Shown: positions 16,492-26,518 of the stretch, piece by piece
How positions within the stretch are numbered: the first letter of the stretch is position 1
Layout of the letters: every line of letters starts with the position of its first letter
Notes under the pieces: generated by a model
Databases searched by the model: none
What the model was told of the DNA's origin: nothing
What the model saw: only the letters and a program-made list of their open reading frames with translations
Assembly (NCBI RefSeq): GCF_024732245.1
Contig: NZ_CP093845.1
Span: 2,790,001 to 2,854,000, forward strand
Source: Dietzia sp. B32
GTDB lineage: Bacteria; Actinomycetota; Actinomycetes; Mycobacteriales; Mycobacteriaceae
Reading direction: 5' to 3'
Length of the DNA: 64,000 nucleotides
Translations under genes and position numbers: made by a program

Positions 16492-18399
16492 ATGCCGCCC
16501 GCGACACCCAGCCGACGTTCCGCACCGGCTGACACGGATCCGCCCGCCTCGCCGGGCCCGTCGGCGCCGTCGACCGACCGGCACGCCCGACGCCGGACGC
16601 TCGACCGGCGCCCGCTGGTCGCAGCCTGTGCACTGGTGGTGATCGCGGCCACGGTCGTGCGCACCTGGGTCGCGGCGGCGGGCTGGTTCTACTGGGACGA
16701 CCTCCTCCTGCACGGCAAGGCGGCCGCGCGCCCGCTGCCGGACCCGGCGTTCCTGTTCGCCGACCACGACGGACACCTCATGCCCGGCGGGATGGCCCTG
16801 ACCTGGGTCGCCGCCCATGTCGCGCCGCTGGACTTCCGCGTCCCGCTGCTGCAGATGGCGGTGCTCCAGCTGCTCGCGGGCGCCGCGCTCGCACGCATGC
16901 TCTGGGTCCTGTCGGCGGGCCGGGCGGTCCTGCTGGTCCCGCTCGTGGCCGCGCTCGCGATCCCGCTCGGCCTGCCCTCGGCCACGTGGTGGGCGGCCGC
17001 CCTCAACGCGCTACCCCTGGCCGCCGCGATGGCGTGGACGGTGGCGTCGATGGTCCGGCTCGCGAGGTCGGGGCGCCGACGCCACGCCGTGGGAGCCGCG
17101 GTGGCCACGGCGCTGGGGCTGCTGTTCGTGGAAAAGGCCCTCCTCATCCCGGTGGTCGCGGCCGCGGTGCTGCTGGGGTCGTGGTGGACGGGCCCCGCAG
17201 ACCGTGCCGACCTGCGTCTCCTGTGGCAGCGGACCCGCTGGGCCTGGTCTGCACTGGCCGCGATCGTGGCGGTGTGGGCGGCGGTGTTCCTCGTCGTCGT
17301 CGGCCGTCTGGGCGGGGGGTCATCCGGCCACCTCCCGGCCGGCTACGAGGCCGAGGGCACGGGTCCCGGGTTCCTCGCGCTACTGGACCACACCTACCGG
17401 CTGGCGGTGGTGCCGACGCTGGGCGGGGGACCGTGGAGCTGGGACCGCTGGCATCCGGGGCCGCCCGTGGCCGACCCGTCGACCGCCGCGGTGCTGGCGG
17501 GTGTCCTCGCGGTCGCGGCGGTCCTGGTGTGGTCGCTGGCCGCCCGTCGACGCACCGGGGCGGTCTGGGTGGCCGCGGCGTTGTATCCGCTGGTGCCGGT
17601 GATCCTGGTCGCGGTGGGGCGCACCGGCCCGGACACCGCGACGGAGATCGTTCAGACCCTCCGGTACCACGCGGAACTGCCGGTCGTCCTCGCGGCGGCC
17701 GCCGCCCTGGCCATCGCCGCACCACGACGGGAGCCCGCTGCGTGGGGTCACCGCGTCAGAGCGTGGCTGCCCGCGGTCGGTGCCGCCGGGCTGGTCGCGC
17801 TGCTCGTCTCGTCGGCCGTGTCGACCGTGTCGTACCGGCGGTCGTGGTCCGAGCAACCCTCCCGCGACTACACCGAACCGCTGGTGACCGCCCTGCGTGA
17901 GCGGACCGAGCCCCTGCTCGACAAGGACGTCCCCCTCGAGGTGCTGCTGCCGGTCACCACACCCGCGAACCGGCTCTCCGCGCTGCTCGCCGGGGTGCCG
18001 GGGGTTCCGGAGGTGGGGGCGTGGACCCACGACCCGGTAACGATCGACGCCCGGGGGACCCTGCACCCCGCCGACGTGGTCCCGGGTCGGACCATCGTGC
18101 AGGGGCCCGAGCCGGGGTGCGGGCACCGGGTCGGCCCGGGCGGCGCGCGGCTCGCGCTGGACGGGCCGCTGCTCGGGCGTGACTGGGTGGTCCGGCTCCA
18201 CCTCCTCGCCGACTCGGACGGCCACGTCGCGGTCCGCCTCGACGACGGAGACGAGGTGACGGCCCCGGTGGAGGCGGGGTTTGGGACGGTGTTCGTCCGC
18301 CTCGAGGGTGGGGGGACGGGCCTGACCGTCGCCCCGGGTGGGGGCACCTCCGAACTGTGCGTGGGCAGCGGACCTGTCGGAGTGCTCGTGCCGCGCTGA
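16492..18399 (+). CDS. Large polytopic membrane protein, possible GT-C-type glycosyltransferase
   Basis: A 635-residue membrane protein of unknown activity. After about 40 cytoplasmic residues come roughly ten membrane segments. Just after the first one is WFYWDDLLLHGKAA and then ADHDGHLMPGG, a pair of acidic motifs in the first outside loop, which is where GT-C enzymes carry their catalytic Asp. The last 180 residues are soluble and beta-rich, like the carbohydrate-binding ends of arabinosyltransferases. It starts 67 bp from the divergent nuclease gene, with TAGCCT 8 nt before the ATG. The GT-C assignment is inference from layout only. Confidence 0.75.
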   Translation: MPPATPSRRSAPADTDPPASPGPSAPSTDRHARRRTLDRRPLVAACALVVIAATVVRTWVAAAGWFYWDDLLLHGKAAARPLPDPAFLFADHDGHLMPGGMALTWVAAHVAPLDFRVPLLQMAVLQLLAGAALARMLWVLSAGRAVLLVPLVAALAIPLGLPSATWWAAALNALPLAAAMAWTVASMVRLARSGRRRHAVGAAVATALGLLFVEKALLIPVVAAAVLLGSWWTGPADRADLRLLWQRTRWAWSALAAIVAVWAAVFLVVVGRLGGGSSGHLPAGYEAEGTGPGFLALLDHTYRLAVVPTLGGGPWSWDRWHPGPPVADPSTAAVLAGVLAVAAVLVWSLAARRRTGAVWVAAALYPLVPVILVAVGRTGPDTATEIVQTLRYHAELPVVLAAAAALAIAAPRREPAAWGHRVRAWLPAVGAAGLVALLVSSAVSTVSYRRSWSEQPSRDYTEPLVTALRERTEPLLDKDVPLEVLLPVTTPANRLSALLAGVPGVPEVGAWTHDPVTIDARGTLHPADVVPGRTIVQGPEPGCGHRVGPGGARLALDGPLLGRDWVVRLHLLADSDGHVAVRLDDGDEVTAPVEAGFGTVFVRLEGGGTGLTVAPGGGTSELCVGSGPVGVLVPR

Positions 18400-18440
18400 G
18401 GTTTCCCGGGGCGGTGGACCATAATGGGCGGGTCGGACGG

Positions 18441-18475
18441 AGAGGCCACGGACACCGAGAGGGCCACTGACACCG
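18441..18475 (+). repeat. Imperfect 17/18-bp direct repeat between two membrane-protein genes
   Basis: AGAGGCCACGGACACCG (18441-18457) is followed directly by AGAGGGCCACTGACACCG (18458-18475). It lies 40 bp before the probable start of the next gene. It may be a duplication by slippage or a regulatory element; no hairpin is evident. Confidence 0.5.
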
Positions 18476-18512
18476 ACTGGGCTGGGAACGGAGGCGGGTC
18501 ATCGACATCGCG

Positions 18513-20606
18513 TTGGTCATGATGACCCTCACCGCACTCCTGGTGGTGCCCGGTGCGATCGTCGGGCTCGCCGCCCAGCTGCCCCTGCGCCTCGCGGTGG
18601 GGACGTCGATCCCGGTCTCGTTCGGTATCGCCGCCATCGCCGGTTTCGTCTACGGGCGGATCGGGGTGCCCTGGTCGCTCGGCGGCTATGCTGTCGCCAC
18701 GGCCGCGACCGCCGCGGTGGTCGGCGTGGTGGGGCTGCTCATCACCGGGGCGACGTGGGTGTGGCGACGACGACGAGGCCGCGACGCCGCGCCGGTGGGC
18801 GGTCGACCCGGGCGGCGCTCGTGGTGGTGGCTGCTGCCGGGTGCGGCGATCCTGGTCAGCGCCTGGCTCATCGGTCAGATGATCCTCACCGAGCTCTCGG
18901 GGACTCCCGGTGGGACGGCGAACGTCTTCCAGGGCTGGGACGCCCACTGGCACGCCAACTACATCCGGTTCATCCACGACGTCGGCGTGGCCTCGCCGGA
19001 TCACGCGGGGGAGCTGCGCTACCCCGAGAACGGGGCGACCCTCTACTACCCGAGCACGTGGCACGCGATCGCCGCCCTGGTCATGGGCCTGCGCGGGATC
19101 GGCGCGGTCGAGACCTACAACCTCGTGCAGATCGGCAGTGTCGCCCTGGTCTTCCCGCTGGGCGTGGCGGCGCTGGCGTGGCTGATCACCCACCGACGGT
19201 TCTCGCGCCCGGTCGTCGCGACCTCGGCGGCCGTCGCGGCGATGGCCACCCCGCTGTTCCCGGGACTGCCGTTCGTCGAGGTGATGGTGGCCGCGACTCC
19301 GTCCGCCGTGGCCAACGGCATGGCCGGCCTCGGGGCCGCGGTGGTGGTGGCGGCCTTGGCCGATCGCCGGCTCATCCCCGCCGCCGCGCTCGGGCTGGTC
19401 GGCATCGGCGGCGTCCACCCGTCGGCCATGGTCACGGCCGGCGTGTTCGTCCTGTTCTGGTGGCTGTTCGACGGACTGTGGCGACCGGTGCGCGGCCGCG
19501 TGCGCGACGTCCTGGTGTTGGCCGGGGTCGGGCTCGCCGGCGTGCTCACCCTCCTGCCGCAGGTGCTCACGGTCTCCGAGGAGGCCGACGACATCTCGGC
19601 CTTCGAGTTCGAGATCGACGCCGACCGCGCCGCCACCTGGGGCAAGGCGGTGGCCCTGCAGGTCCGGCACGTCCAGGACTGGGGCGTGCGGTGGGTACTG
19701 CTCTCCCTGGCCGCGCTGGGGTTGGTGGTGATGCTGCGCCGCAAGGTGTTCTGGCCGCTTCTCCTGTGGGGCGGGCTGTTGGTGGTGTGCGTCAACTCCA
19801 TGAGCGTGTTCGGCAACTGGACGGGCGGTGTGCTGCGCGGGATCGGCAGCATCTACTACAACGACCCGCGTCGGATCGGGGTCGTGCTGGCGGTGGTGGT
19901 GGCGGCCGCGGTCGGCGTGGGCGTCGGGGCGGTCGTGCAGGCGCTGGCGGGATGGCTGGGGAGGCTCGTCGACCCCCTCACCGACCCGGACGGTGGCGGT
20001 GTGCGGCTCGCCCGGGTAGCCGTGGCCCTGGCCGCCCTGGTGGGAGTGGGATCCTGGGTCGTCCAGGCCTCCCCGGAGTACGCGGTCGCCGCGGGGGTCA
20101 ACCAGCGCTGGGGCCGGATGGTCGACGAGCACGACCTACGCGCGTTCCGGTGGCTGTCCGAGCAGCCGCAGGCCTACTCCGGCCTGATCTACACCAACCC
20201 CGACGAGGGGTCCGGCTGGATGTACGCCACGGACGGGCTGCCCTCGACCTCGCGGCACTACCTGCAGTCCGGGACCACCGCGCCGTTGACCGGGTATCTG
20301 TTCACCCGGATGGACCGGGCCGGGGTGGACCCGCAGGTCGACCGGGCGTTGGCGGACCTGGGCGTCACGTACGTCTACGTGAGCCCGCCCAACTACTGGG
20401 GATTCCAGAAGCCCAACGAGCACCTGCTGCGCCTCGACCAGACGCCCGGCCTGGTCAGGGTGTACGGCGAATCGCAGGTCCGGATCTATGCCGTGCGGGC
20501 GGCGTTCACCGACGCCGAGTTGGCGCAGGTGCTGGAGGACTCCCCGTTCCCGCCCGAGCGGCGGACCCCGCTCACCAGGGCGAGCGGGATCCATGGCCCG
20601 GAGTGA
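18513..20606 (+). CDS. DUF6541-type integral membrane protein
   Basis: A protein of about 697 residues with some twelve or more membrane segments. After the first four segments, the outside loop contains QGWDAHWHANYIRFIHD and LYYPSTWHAIAALV, conserved motifs of this actinobacterial family, which is thought to be GT-C-like and to act in envelope glycan synthesis (family inference). The C-terminal 150 residues are soluble. It precedes galE, as large membrane proteins do in the related M. tuberculosis region. The start is uncertain: TTG 18513 and ATG 18519 are 18 nt or more from GGAGG (18490-18494), whereas an in-frame ATC at 18501 has ideal spacing. Confidence 0.82.
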   Translation: MVMMTLTALLVVPGAIVGLAAQLPLRLAVGTSIPVSFGIAAIAGFVYGRIGVPWSLGGYAVATAATAAVVGVVGLLITGATWVWRRRRGRDAAPVGGRPGRRSWWWLLPGAAILVSAWLIGQMILTELSGTPGGTANVFQGWDAHWHANYIRFIHDVGVASPDHAGELRYPENGATLYYPSTWHAIAALVMGLRGIGAVETYNLVQIGSVALVFPLGVAALAWLITHRRFSRPVVATSAAVAAMATPLFPGLPFVEVMVAATPSAVANGMAGLGAAVVVAALADRRLIPAAALGLVGIGGVHPSAMVTAGVFVLFWWLFDGLWRPVRGRVRDVLVLAGVGLAGVLTLLPQVLTVSEEADDISAFEFEIDADRAATWGKAVALQVRHVQDWGVRWVLLSLAALGLVVMLRRKVFWPLLLWGGLLVVCVNSMSVFGNWTGGVLRGIGSIYYNDPRRIGVVLAVVVAAAVGVGVGAVVQALAGWLGRLVDPLTDPDGGGVRLARVAVALAALVGVGSWVVQASPEYAVAAGVNQRWGRMVDEHDLRAFRWLSEQPQAYSGLIYTNPDEGSGWMYATDGLPSTSRHYLQSGTTAPLTGYLFTRMDRAGVDPQVDRALADLGVTYVYVSPPNYWGFQKPNEHLLRLDQTPGLVRVYGESQVRIYAVRAAFTDAELAQVLEDSPFPPERRTPLTRASGIHGPE

Positions 20607-20637
20607 CCTCGCGAATGGCACCCCGGTCGTATTCTGA

Positions 20638-21666
<1,029 letters not shown>

Positions 21667-21687
21667 CGTCCTTCCGCGACTGAGGCG

Positions 21688-22425
21688 CTAGTTCGCGCCC
21701 GTTCCAGCGCGGGCGCCGGCGCCCGCATCGCCCTCTGCCCCGTCCGCGGCGCCCGCATCGACGGTGTCGGCGGCGGCGACCGGCCCGGTGCCCACCGCGT
21801 CGGCGCGGACCGTGTCCGGAAGCGGCGCCACGTTGGGCCGGGGCAGGAACGGGCGGAGCAGGTCCGGGAATCCGGGCGCGGGCCGGGCGCCGTCGGGAGC
21901 GGTGACCTCGAGCTCGCCCTGTCCCTGACCGGCGTCCTCCCCACCGCCCGCAGCCCCGCCCTCGGTGCCTCCACCCTCCGCGCCCTCCGCGCCCTCGGCG
22001 GGCGCCGCCGGTGCAGCCGGAGCCGCCGGAGCGGGGGCGACCGGTGCGGCCGGAACGACCGACGCCCGACGGACCGGCTGGACAGCGGCGACCTGTGGAA
22101 CCGGCGCCACGGTCGGCACGCTGGTCGCGGGCGACACCGGCTCGGTCGGCTCGTCTACGGAGGTTGTCTCCTCGGTCTTTCCGGTCGGCTCGTCGGTGCC
22201 CGGTGCCGTGCTGGTCTCGGAGGTCGTGCTCGCGATCGGCTCGGCGGTGGGCCCGGTGGCCTGCGCGGACTCGACCTGCGCGCGGGCCCGCTCGACGGCC
22301 TCGGCGCTGCGGTGCGAGTCGTACCAGAGGCCGGTGGAGATCAGCCCGACGGACAGGACGCCCAGGGCGCCCATCCCCACGGCGGTGAGGGACGGGCGGG
22401 TGAACCGGGTGTCGAGCGAAGCCAT
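21688..22425 (-). CDS. Membrane-anchored Ala/Pro/Glu-rich protein of unknown function
   Basis: A 245-residue protein with one membrane segment (AVGMGALGVLSVGLISTGLW, residues 15-34), a short helix and then a long disordered region rich in Thr, Pro, Ala, Gly and Glu with APAAPAAPAA and EGAEGAEGGG runs. No catalytic motif is seen. The layout suits a protein whose tail extends through the wall. GATACT lies 7 nt before the ATG, pointing to a leaderless mRNA. It is convergent with galE and downstream of the DUF1023 gene. Confidence 0.7.
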   Translation of the reverse strand: MASLDTRFTRPSLTAVGMGALGVLSVGLISTGLWYDSHRSAEAVERARAQVESAQATGPTAEPIASTTSETSTAPGTDEPTGKTEETTSVDEPTEPVSPATSVPTVAPVPQVAAVQPVRRASVVPAAPVAPAPAAPAAPAAPAEGAEGAEGGGTEGGAAGGGEDAGQGQGELEVTAPDGARPAPGFPDLLRPFLPRPNVAPLPDTVRADAVGTGPVAAADTVDAGAADGAEGDAGAGARAGTGAN

Positions 22426-22436
22426 GGGCCCCAGTA

Positions 22437-24059
22437 TCAGACAGCCCCCGGGCTAACGCCAACCCCTTCCCCCGCCGCGCGCGTCGCCGGAGGGACCATG
22501 GTCAGTCGCTCGGGTCCCTCCCAGAGTACGGCCGGCTCCCCATAGGGATCCGCATCGCGACGGAGCAAGAGGCCCACGGTGTGTCGGAGGACGACGGGGA
22601 CGATCCGCCCCTCCTCACCGCGGTCGACGCGGGTGTGCCGGGCCCGGATCTCCCGCTCCCGCCACAGGGGGGCCGGGCCGCCGAGCATGACGGCGAGCAT
22701 CGCCCGGAACGCCCCGCAGTCGCGGTCGAACACGCCGCCGTGGCCGCGGGTGCCGTATACGGGCGTGCCGTCGGCGAAGTAGCCGGTGTCGAGGCGGACG
22801 GCACCGCCACCGAGGTCGGAGTGGGACCAGCGCCGACGGAGACCAAACCGGACCTGCAGCAGTTCGACCGGGTCGCCGGGTGCGGTGAGGGAGTACCGGC
22901 GCACCGGCCCGGGGGCCCGCCAGTCGGCGGGGATCTCCACGCCCACCCCGAGATCGGGCGACTCGGCGTAGATCACCCGGTCGGCACGCAGGCCGAGCCG
23001 TTCGGCGGTGCCCACGATCCGCCCGCCGTACGAGTGCCCCACCACGGTGAGCGAGGCGCCGGGGCACTCGATCTCCATGACCCGGTCCACCTCGCGGCAG
23101 AAGCGGACCAGCCGCGGCGCCATGGCCTCGGCGAACCGGGGATCGCCGGCATCGGCCATGATGTCCTGCGGGAACTCGCCGTCGAGGAACGCCACTACGG
23201 CCAGGCGCCCGCCGCCCGCCGTGACGAGGTCCCCCGCGACGTCGGTGTTGACGTGGGACATGTCCAGATTGGTGCCCGTGCCGGGCACGTAGACCGCCAC
23301 CGCCTCGGTGTGCGGGCCGAGGTCGCCCACCACCTCGATCATCCGCCCACCGCGCCGAGGCGAGAACGCAGGAAAGGAACGACGACGACGAGCATCGCGT
23401 CGCGCCATCGTCTCCAGACGCCCGATGCGCGGACTCCACGGCGTCCCCACGAGCTGCTCGCGGTGGAGCGCCCGGCGCACGGCCACCGCGTTGGCACGGG
23501 CCCGTACGGGCCAGGGCACGCCGTACGTCCCGCCCACGGCCTCCGGCTCGGCCAGGGCCAGGACACGCCGGTCGGCGACGGGCATGTGCTCGAGGCCCGA
23601 GTACACCTCGTCCGGCTCCGCTCCGGCCCAGCCCGCGACCGTGGCGGCCGTGTCGAGCCCGCCGTGGCCGCCCCACCCGCCCGCCACCTCCGGACCGCCC
23701 GACGTCATCCCGGTGAGCCGGGCCAGATCGGCGAACGCGTTGTCCGTGGCCCGGTCCAGCCTCGCCCGCAGGGCCGTTCGCTCCGGCTCGGGGAGCGGGT
23801 CCGGGCCGTCGAGGTCGTCCCAGGAGTCCTCGGCGAGCTCGACGAGCCGGTACACGCCCGCCAGGACCTCGGTCAGTCCGCGGGCCTCGCCGTCGACGGC
23901 GTCGGCCAACGCGTCCAGGGCGGGGGAGTGGGTGGTGGAGGTGAGGAGCGCGTCGCGCGCGGTCGCCAGGGCGTCCCTCGCCGAGACGACCCCGGCGGCC
24001 AGCTCGAGAAGCCGGGTCACCCGGGCCGGCGGCGGGTTCTCCGGAAGTGCGCCGGTCAC
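22437..24059 (-). CDS. Alpha/beta hydrolase of the DUF1023 family
   Basis: A 540-residue protein. The N-terminal half (to about 230) is helical, of the kind seen in WXG100-like or ESX-associated hydrolases; the C-terminal half carries the DUF1023 domain with PGTGTNLDMSHVN, nucleophile elbow VVGHSYGG, YAESPDLGVG and the His-containing RGHGGVFD. A complete triad is plausible, so it is probably an esterase or peptidase. The ATG overlaps the stop of the preceding small gene (ATGA), and both share a RxTRLLEL motif, which points to joint function. The substrate is unknown. Confidence 0.85.
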   Translation of the reverse strand: MTGALPENPPPARVTRLLELAAGVVSARDALATARDALLTSTTHSPALDALADAVDGEARGLTEVLAGVYRLVELAEDSWDDLDGPDPLPEPERTALRARLDRATDNAFADLARLTGMTSGGPEVAGGWGGHGGLDTAATVAGWAGAEPDEVYSGLEHMPVADRRVLALAEPEAVGGTYGVPWPVRARANAVAVRRALHREQLVGTPWSPRIGRLETMARRDARRRRSFPAFSPRRGGRMIEVVGDLGPHTEAVAVYVPGTGTNLDMSHVNTDVAGDLVTAGGGRLAVVAFLDGEFPQDIMADAGDPRFAEAMAPRLVRFCREVDRVMEIECPGASLTVVGHSYGGRIVGTAERLGLRADRVIYAESPDLGVGVEIPADWRAPGPVRRYSLTAPGDPVELLQVRFGLRRRWSHSDLGGGAVRLDTGYFADGTPVYGTRGHGGVFDRDCGAFRAMLAVMLGGPAPLWREREIRARHTRVDRGEEGRIVPVVLRHTVGLLLRRDADPYGEPAVLWEGPERLTMVPPATRAAGEGVGVSPGAV

Positions 24060-24397
24060 CGCGGCCGCCGCAACGGCTGGGAGCCCGAAACCGCCCGTGC
24101 GGCCTCCTCCGCCGCCGCCTGGGACAGCGCGCCGTCAACGACGGCCCCGGTCAGCTCGAGCAGGCGCGTGATCCGGGACGCCGCCGGGCGGAGGAGGACG
24201 CGGATCTCGTCGTCGTCGTCGATCCGTGCGACACCCCCACGCGCCCCGGCGTCCCCGCCGGCGACGGCACCCACCTCGCCCGTTCCGGGGTCGCCACCGG
24301 CACGGAGGACCGCGCCGAGTCGGTCGCGCGCGACCGCGAGTCGGCGACGCAGGCGCGCGGCCTCGCCGCGGACGTCCTCGTTCGCGCCCCCGTCCAC
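24056..24397 (-). CDS. Small helical protein sharing a motif with the adjacent DUF1023 protein
   Basis: A 113-residue protein without membrane segment or known domain. Residues 75-105 (SRITRLLELTGAVVDGALSQ, then an Ala/Glu-rich helix) resemble the N-terminus of the following DUF1023 hydrolase (ARVTRLLELAAGVVSARDAL). It begins with GTG 8 nt after the stop of the DUF2304 gene and overlaps the DUF1023 start by 4 nt, so it sits inside an operon. It could be a split-off or duplicated piece of the helical domain, or a partner protein. Confidence 0.7.
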   Translation of the reverse strand: MDGGANEDVRGEAARLRRRLAVARDRLGAVLRAGGDPGTGEVGAVAGGDAGARGGVARIDDDDEIRVLLRPAASRITRLLELTGAVVDGALSQAAAEEAARAVSGSQPLRRPR

Positions 24398-24405
24398 GGC
24401 TGCGG

Positions 24406-24795
24406 TCAGGGTCGCATCGGGTCGTCGTCGTGCGGAGCCGGCTTCATCACCTTCGCGTCCACCCGGTCCTCGGGGCGCACCGCGTTCTGCAGGGCGATCG
24501 TCCGGGCCAGGCGCGAGTAGCGCAGCTCCTGCTCGCGGAAACGCACGTACGTGGACACGGTGACAAAGGCGAAGCCCATGACCAGCGCGTACAGCACCAG
24601 GTCCGTGCCGCGCTGCACCCCGAGCGCATTGGCGACCACGGTGAGGTCATCGGGGCGGATCACGGCGTAGACCATGAACACCACGAACAGCACGAAGCCG
24701 ATCTTCACCCCGGCCTTCGCCCGCGCCTTGCGGCGGTTGGCCAGGAAGAACACGACCAGCGCGGCGCCGGCCAGCAGGAGCAGGACCTTGATCAT
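24406..24795 (-). CDS. DUF2304 membrane protein, partner of the adjacent GT2 (Rv3632-like)
   Basis: A 129-residue protein with three or four hydrophobic segments (VLLLLAGAALVVFFLAN, VGFVLFVVFMVYAVI type, LVLYALVMGFAFVTVS) and a charged C-terminus (RFREQELRYSRLARTIALQNA). DUF2304 proteins are regularly encoded beside polyprenyl-phosphate glycosyltransferases, and Rv3632 is reported to be needed for PpgS activity in M. tuberculosis. The gene overlaps the GT2 gene by ATGA, which fits a two-part membrane enzyme. Confidence 0.88.
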   Translation of the reverse strand: MIKVLLLLAGAALVVFFLANRRKARAKAGVKIGFVLFVVFMVYAVIRPDDLTVVANALGVQRGTDLVLYALVMGFAFVTVSTYVRFREQELRYSRLARTIALQNAVRPEDRVDAKVMKPAPHDDDPMRP

Positions 24796-25544
24796 CGGGG
24801 CAGCCTCTTTCCCACGAACCCGTCGGAGAGGATGTTGATGCCGTTGAGCAGCGACTGGCCCTTGGACATCGAGTACTCGGTGTAGAGGATGTCGACCGGT
24901 TGCTCGGCCACCCGCCAGCCGCGCGAGTCCATGAGCTCCACGAACTCGCTGGCGTGGCTCATCCCGTTCATCCGCAGGTTCAGCTCCTCGGCGACCCGGC
25001 GGTTGAACACGCGCAGACCGTTGTGGGCGTCGGTCAGGCCCAGCCGCCGGGTGCGCGGACTGAGCAGGACCACGGTCCGCAACACGAGGCGCTTGATCAG
25101 CGGGACCTGGTCGTCGTCACCGCGGGGCCGGCCGAAGCGCGTGCCCACGACGATGTCCACGGGCTCGGACCGCAGCCGCTCCACCATGGCCAGCACGTCC
25201 TTGACCTGGTGCTGCCCGTCGGCGTCGAAGGTGACGAAGTAGCGGGCCCCCGGCTGGGCGCGGGCGTACTCCACGCCGGTCTGGATCGCGGCGCCCTGGC
25301 CCAGGTTCACCGGGTGGCGCACCAGATGTGCGCCCGCACGGTAGATCGCCGCCGCCGAGTCGTCCGCCGAGCCGTCGTCCACGGCCACGATGTTGGGGAA
25401 CGTCCCGCGCGCCGAGCGGAGGACCTCCTCGATCACGGTGCCCTCGTTGAAACAGGGGACGACCAGCCATACGTCGCGGTGACCGACAGGGGAATCCCCT
25501 CCCGTCGCGCCCGACTCCGTATCCCGCACACTGTCACTGCTCAT
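24792..25544 (-). CDS. ppgS: Polyprenyl-phosphate glycosyltransferase, GT2 (PpgS-like)
   Basis: Likely moves a sugar, by homology GalNAc, from a UDP-sugar to polyprenyl phosphate on the inner face of the membrane, for the galactosamine substituent of arabinogalactan. The 250 residues show VPCFNEGTVIEEVL, the nucleotide-binding AVDDGSADDSA, the metal motif FDADGQH and later GLRVFNRRVAEEL. There is no membrane segment, which is explained by the coupled DUF2304 partner. Synteny with Rv3631 supports the name; the exact donor sugar is inferred. TAGTAT 9 nt upstream of the ATG suggests a nearly leaderless mRNA. Confidence 0.85.
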   Translation of the reverse strand: MSSDSVRDTESGATGGDSPVGHRDVWLVVPCFNEGTVIEEVLRSARGTFPNIVAVDDGSADDSAAAIYRAGAHLVRHPVNLGQGAAIQTGVEYARAQPGARYFVTFDADGQHQVKDVLAMVERLRSEPVDIVVGTRFGRPRGDDDQVPLIKRLVLRTVVLLSPRTRRLGLTDAHNGLRVFNRRVAEELNLRMNGMSHASEFVELMDSRGWRVAEQPVDILYTEYSMSKGQSLLNGINILSDGFVGKRLPR

Positions 25545-25607
25545 CGGAGGTCGATACTATGCGACCGGACGGACAATCCGGTGACGAGAAGGACGGCGGT
25601 TCCCCTG

Positions 25608-26504
25608 ATGGCCATCGACGTGATGCTCCCCTACTACGGGGACGTCGACCACTTCAAGAAGGCCGTGGACAGTGTCCTGGCGCAGAGCTACCGCGATTTC
25701 CGGTTGGTCGTGGTGGACGACGGCTACCCGGATCCGGAGCCTGCCCGCTACATGGGCGAGATCACCGCGCGCGACGAGCGGGTGACCTACGAGAAGAACG
25801 AGACCAACCTCGGCGCGAACGGCAACTACCGCAAGTGCCTCGGGATGGTCACCGCGCCGGTCGTCGTGGTGATGGGCGCCGACGACATCATGCTGCCCAA
25901 CTACCTGCAGGTCGTGGCCGACGGGTTCGCCGCCGTGCCGGATGCCGCCGTGATGGAGGTCGGCGTCAGCGTGATCGACGAGCACGGCGCGCCCGTCCGG
26001 GGGCTGTCCGACTCGGTGAAGGCGTTCACCCAGCCCAAGGCGCAGGGCCGCACCGTGCTGCACGGCGAGAAGCTCATGACCTCGCTCATGCACGGCAACT
26101 GGACCTACTTCCCGTCGCTGGCGTGGAACTCCGAGTGGGTCAAGCGGATCGGGTTCCGTGAGGGCCTCGACGTGGTGCAGGACCTCGCGCTGCTGGTCGA
26201 CGTCATCACCGGGGGCGGCCACATGATCTACGACCCCACGCTGGCGTTCCTCTACCGTCGGCACTCGGCGTCGGACTCCTCGGTCCGCGCCCTCGACGGT
26301 CGGCGGTTCGACGAGGAGGCCCGCTTCTTCGCCGGTGAGGCCGACGCGTTCGCCGCCCGCGGCTGGAAGAGCGCGGAGCGTGCCGCGCGCCTGCACGTCA
26401 CGTCGCGGCTCAACGCGCTGTCGCTGATCCCGACCGCGGCCAGGGCCGGCAAGCTGACCGAGGGCGGTAAGAAGCTGCTCGGGCACACGTTCCGCAAGTT
26501 CTGA
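25608..26504 (+). CDS. Glycosyltransferase family 2 protein
   Basis: A 298-residue cytoplasmic transferase. The GT-A fold is visible from the start (DVMLPYYGDVDHFKKAVDSVLAQSY, VVVDDGYPDPEPA), with VVMGADDIMLPNY in place of the usual DxD and later GLDVVQDLALLVDV. It resembles rhamnosyl- or galactosaminyl-type transferases of polysaccharide clusters; donor and acceptor are unknown. The ATG at 25608 is the first start in front of the conserved strand; the gene is divergent from the PpgS-like gene across a 63-bp gap. It is followed after 14 nt by a small gene. Confidence 0.88.
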   Translation: MAIDVMLPYYGDVDHFKKAVDSVLAQSYRDFRLVVVDDGYPDPEPARYMGEITARDERVTYEKNETNLGANGNYRKCLGMVTAPVVVVMGADDIMLPNYLQVVADGFAAVPDAAVMEVGVSVIDEHGAPVRGLSDSVKAFTQPKAQGRTVLHGEKLMTSLMHGNWTYFPSLAWNSEWVKRIGFREGLDVVQDLALLVDVITGGGHMIYDPTLAFLYRRHSASDSSVRALDGRRFDEEARFFAGEADAFAARGWKSAERAARLHVTSRLNALSLIPTAARAGKLTEGGKKLLGHTFRKF

Positions 26505-26518
26505 CAGGCGGGTGACGC

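Noticed and set aside
15597-16664. GmrSD restriction system at the HNH nuclease
   Set aside because: Only the DUF1524-like nuclease part is present, with an export signal and no DUF262 domain or partner; it looks like an exported nuclease rather than a defence system.
17868-20132. A 754-codon minus-strand frame opposite the two large membrane proteins
   Set aside because: Its translation is rich in His, Asp, Gly and Arg with no domain; the plus strand has clear membrane segments in the same region.
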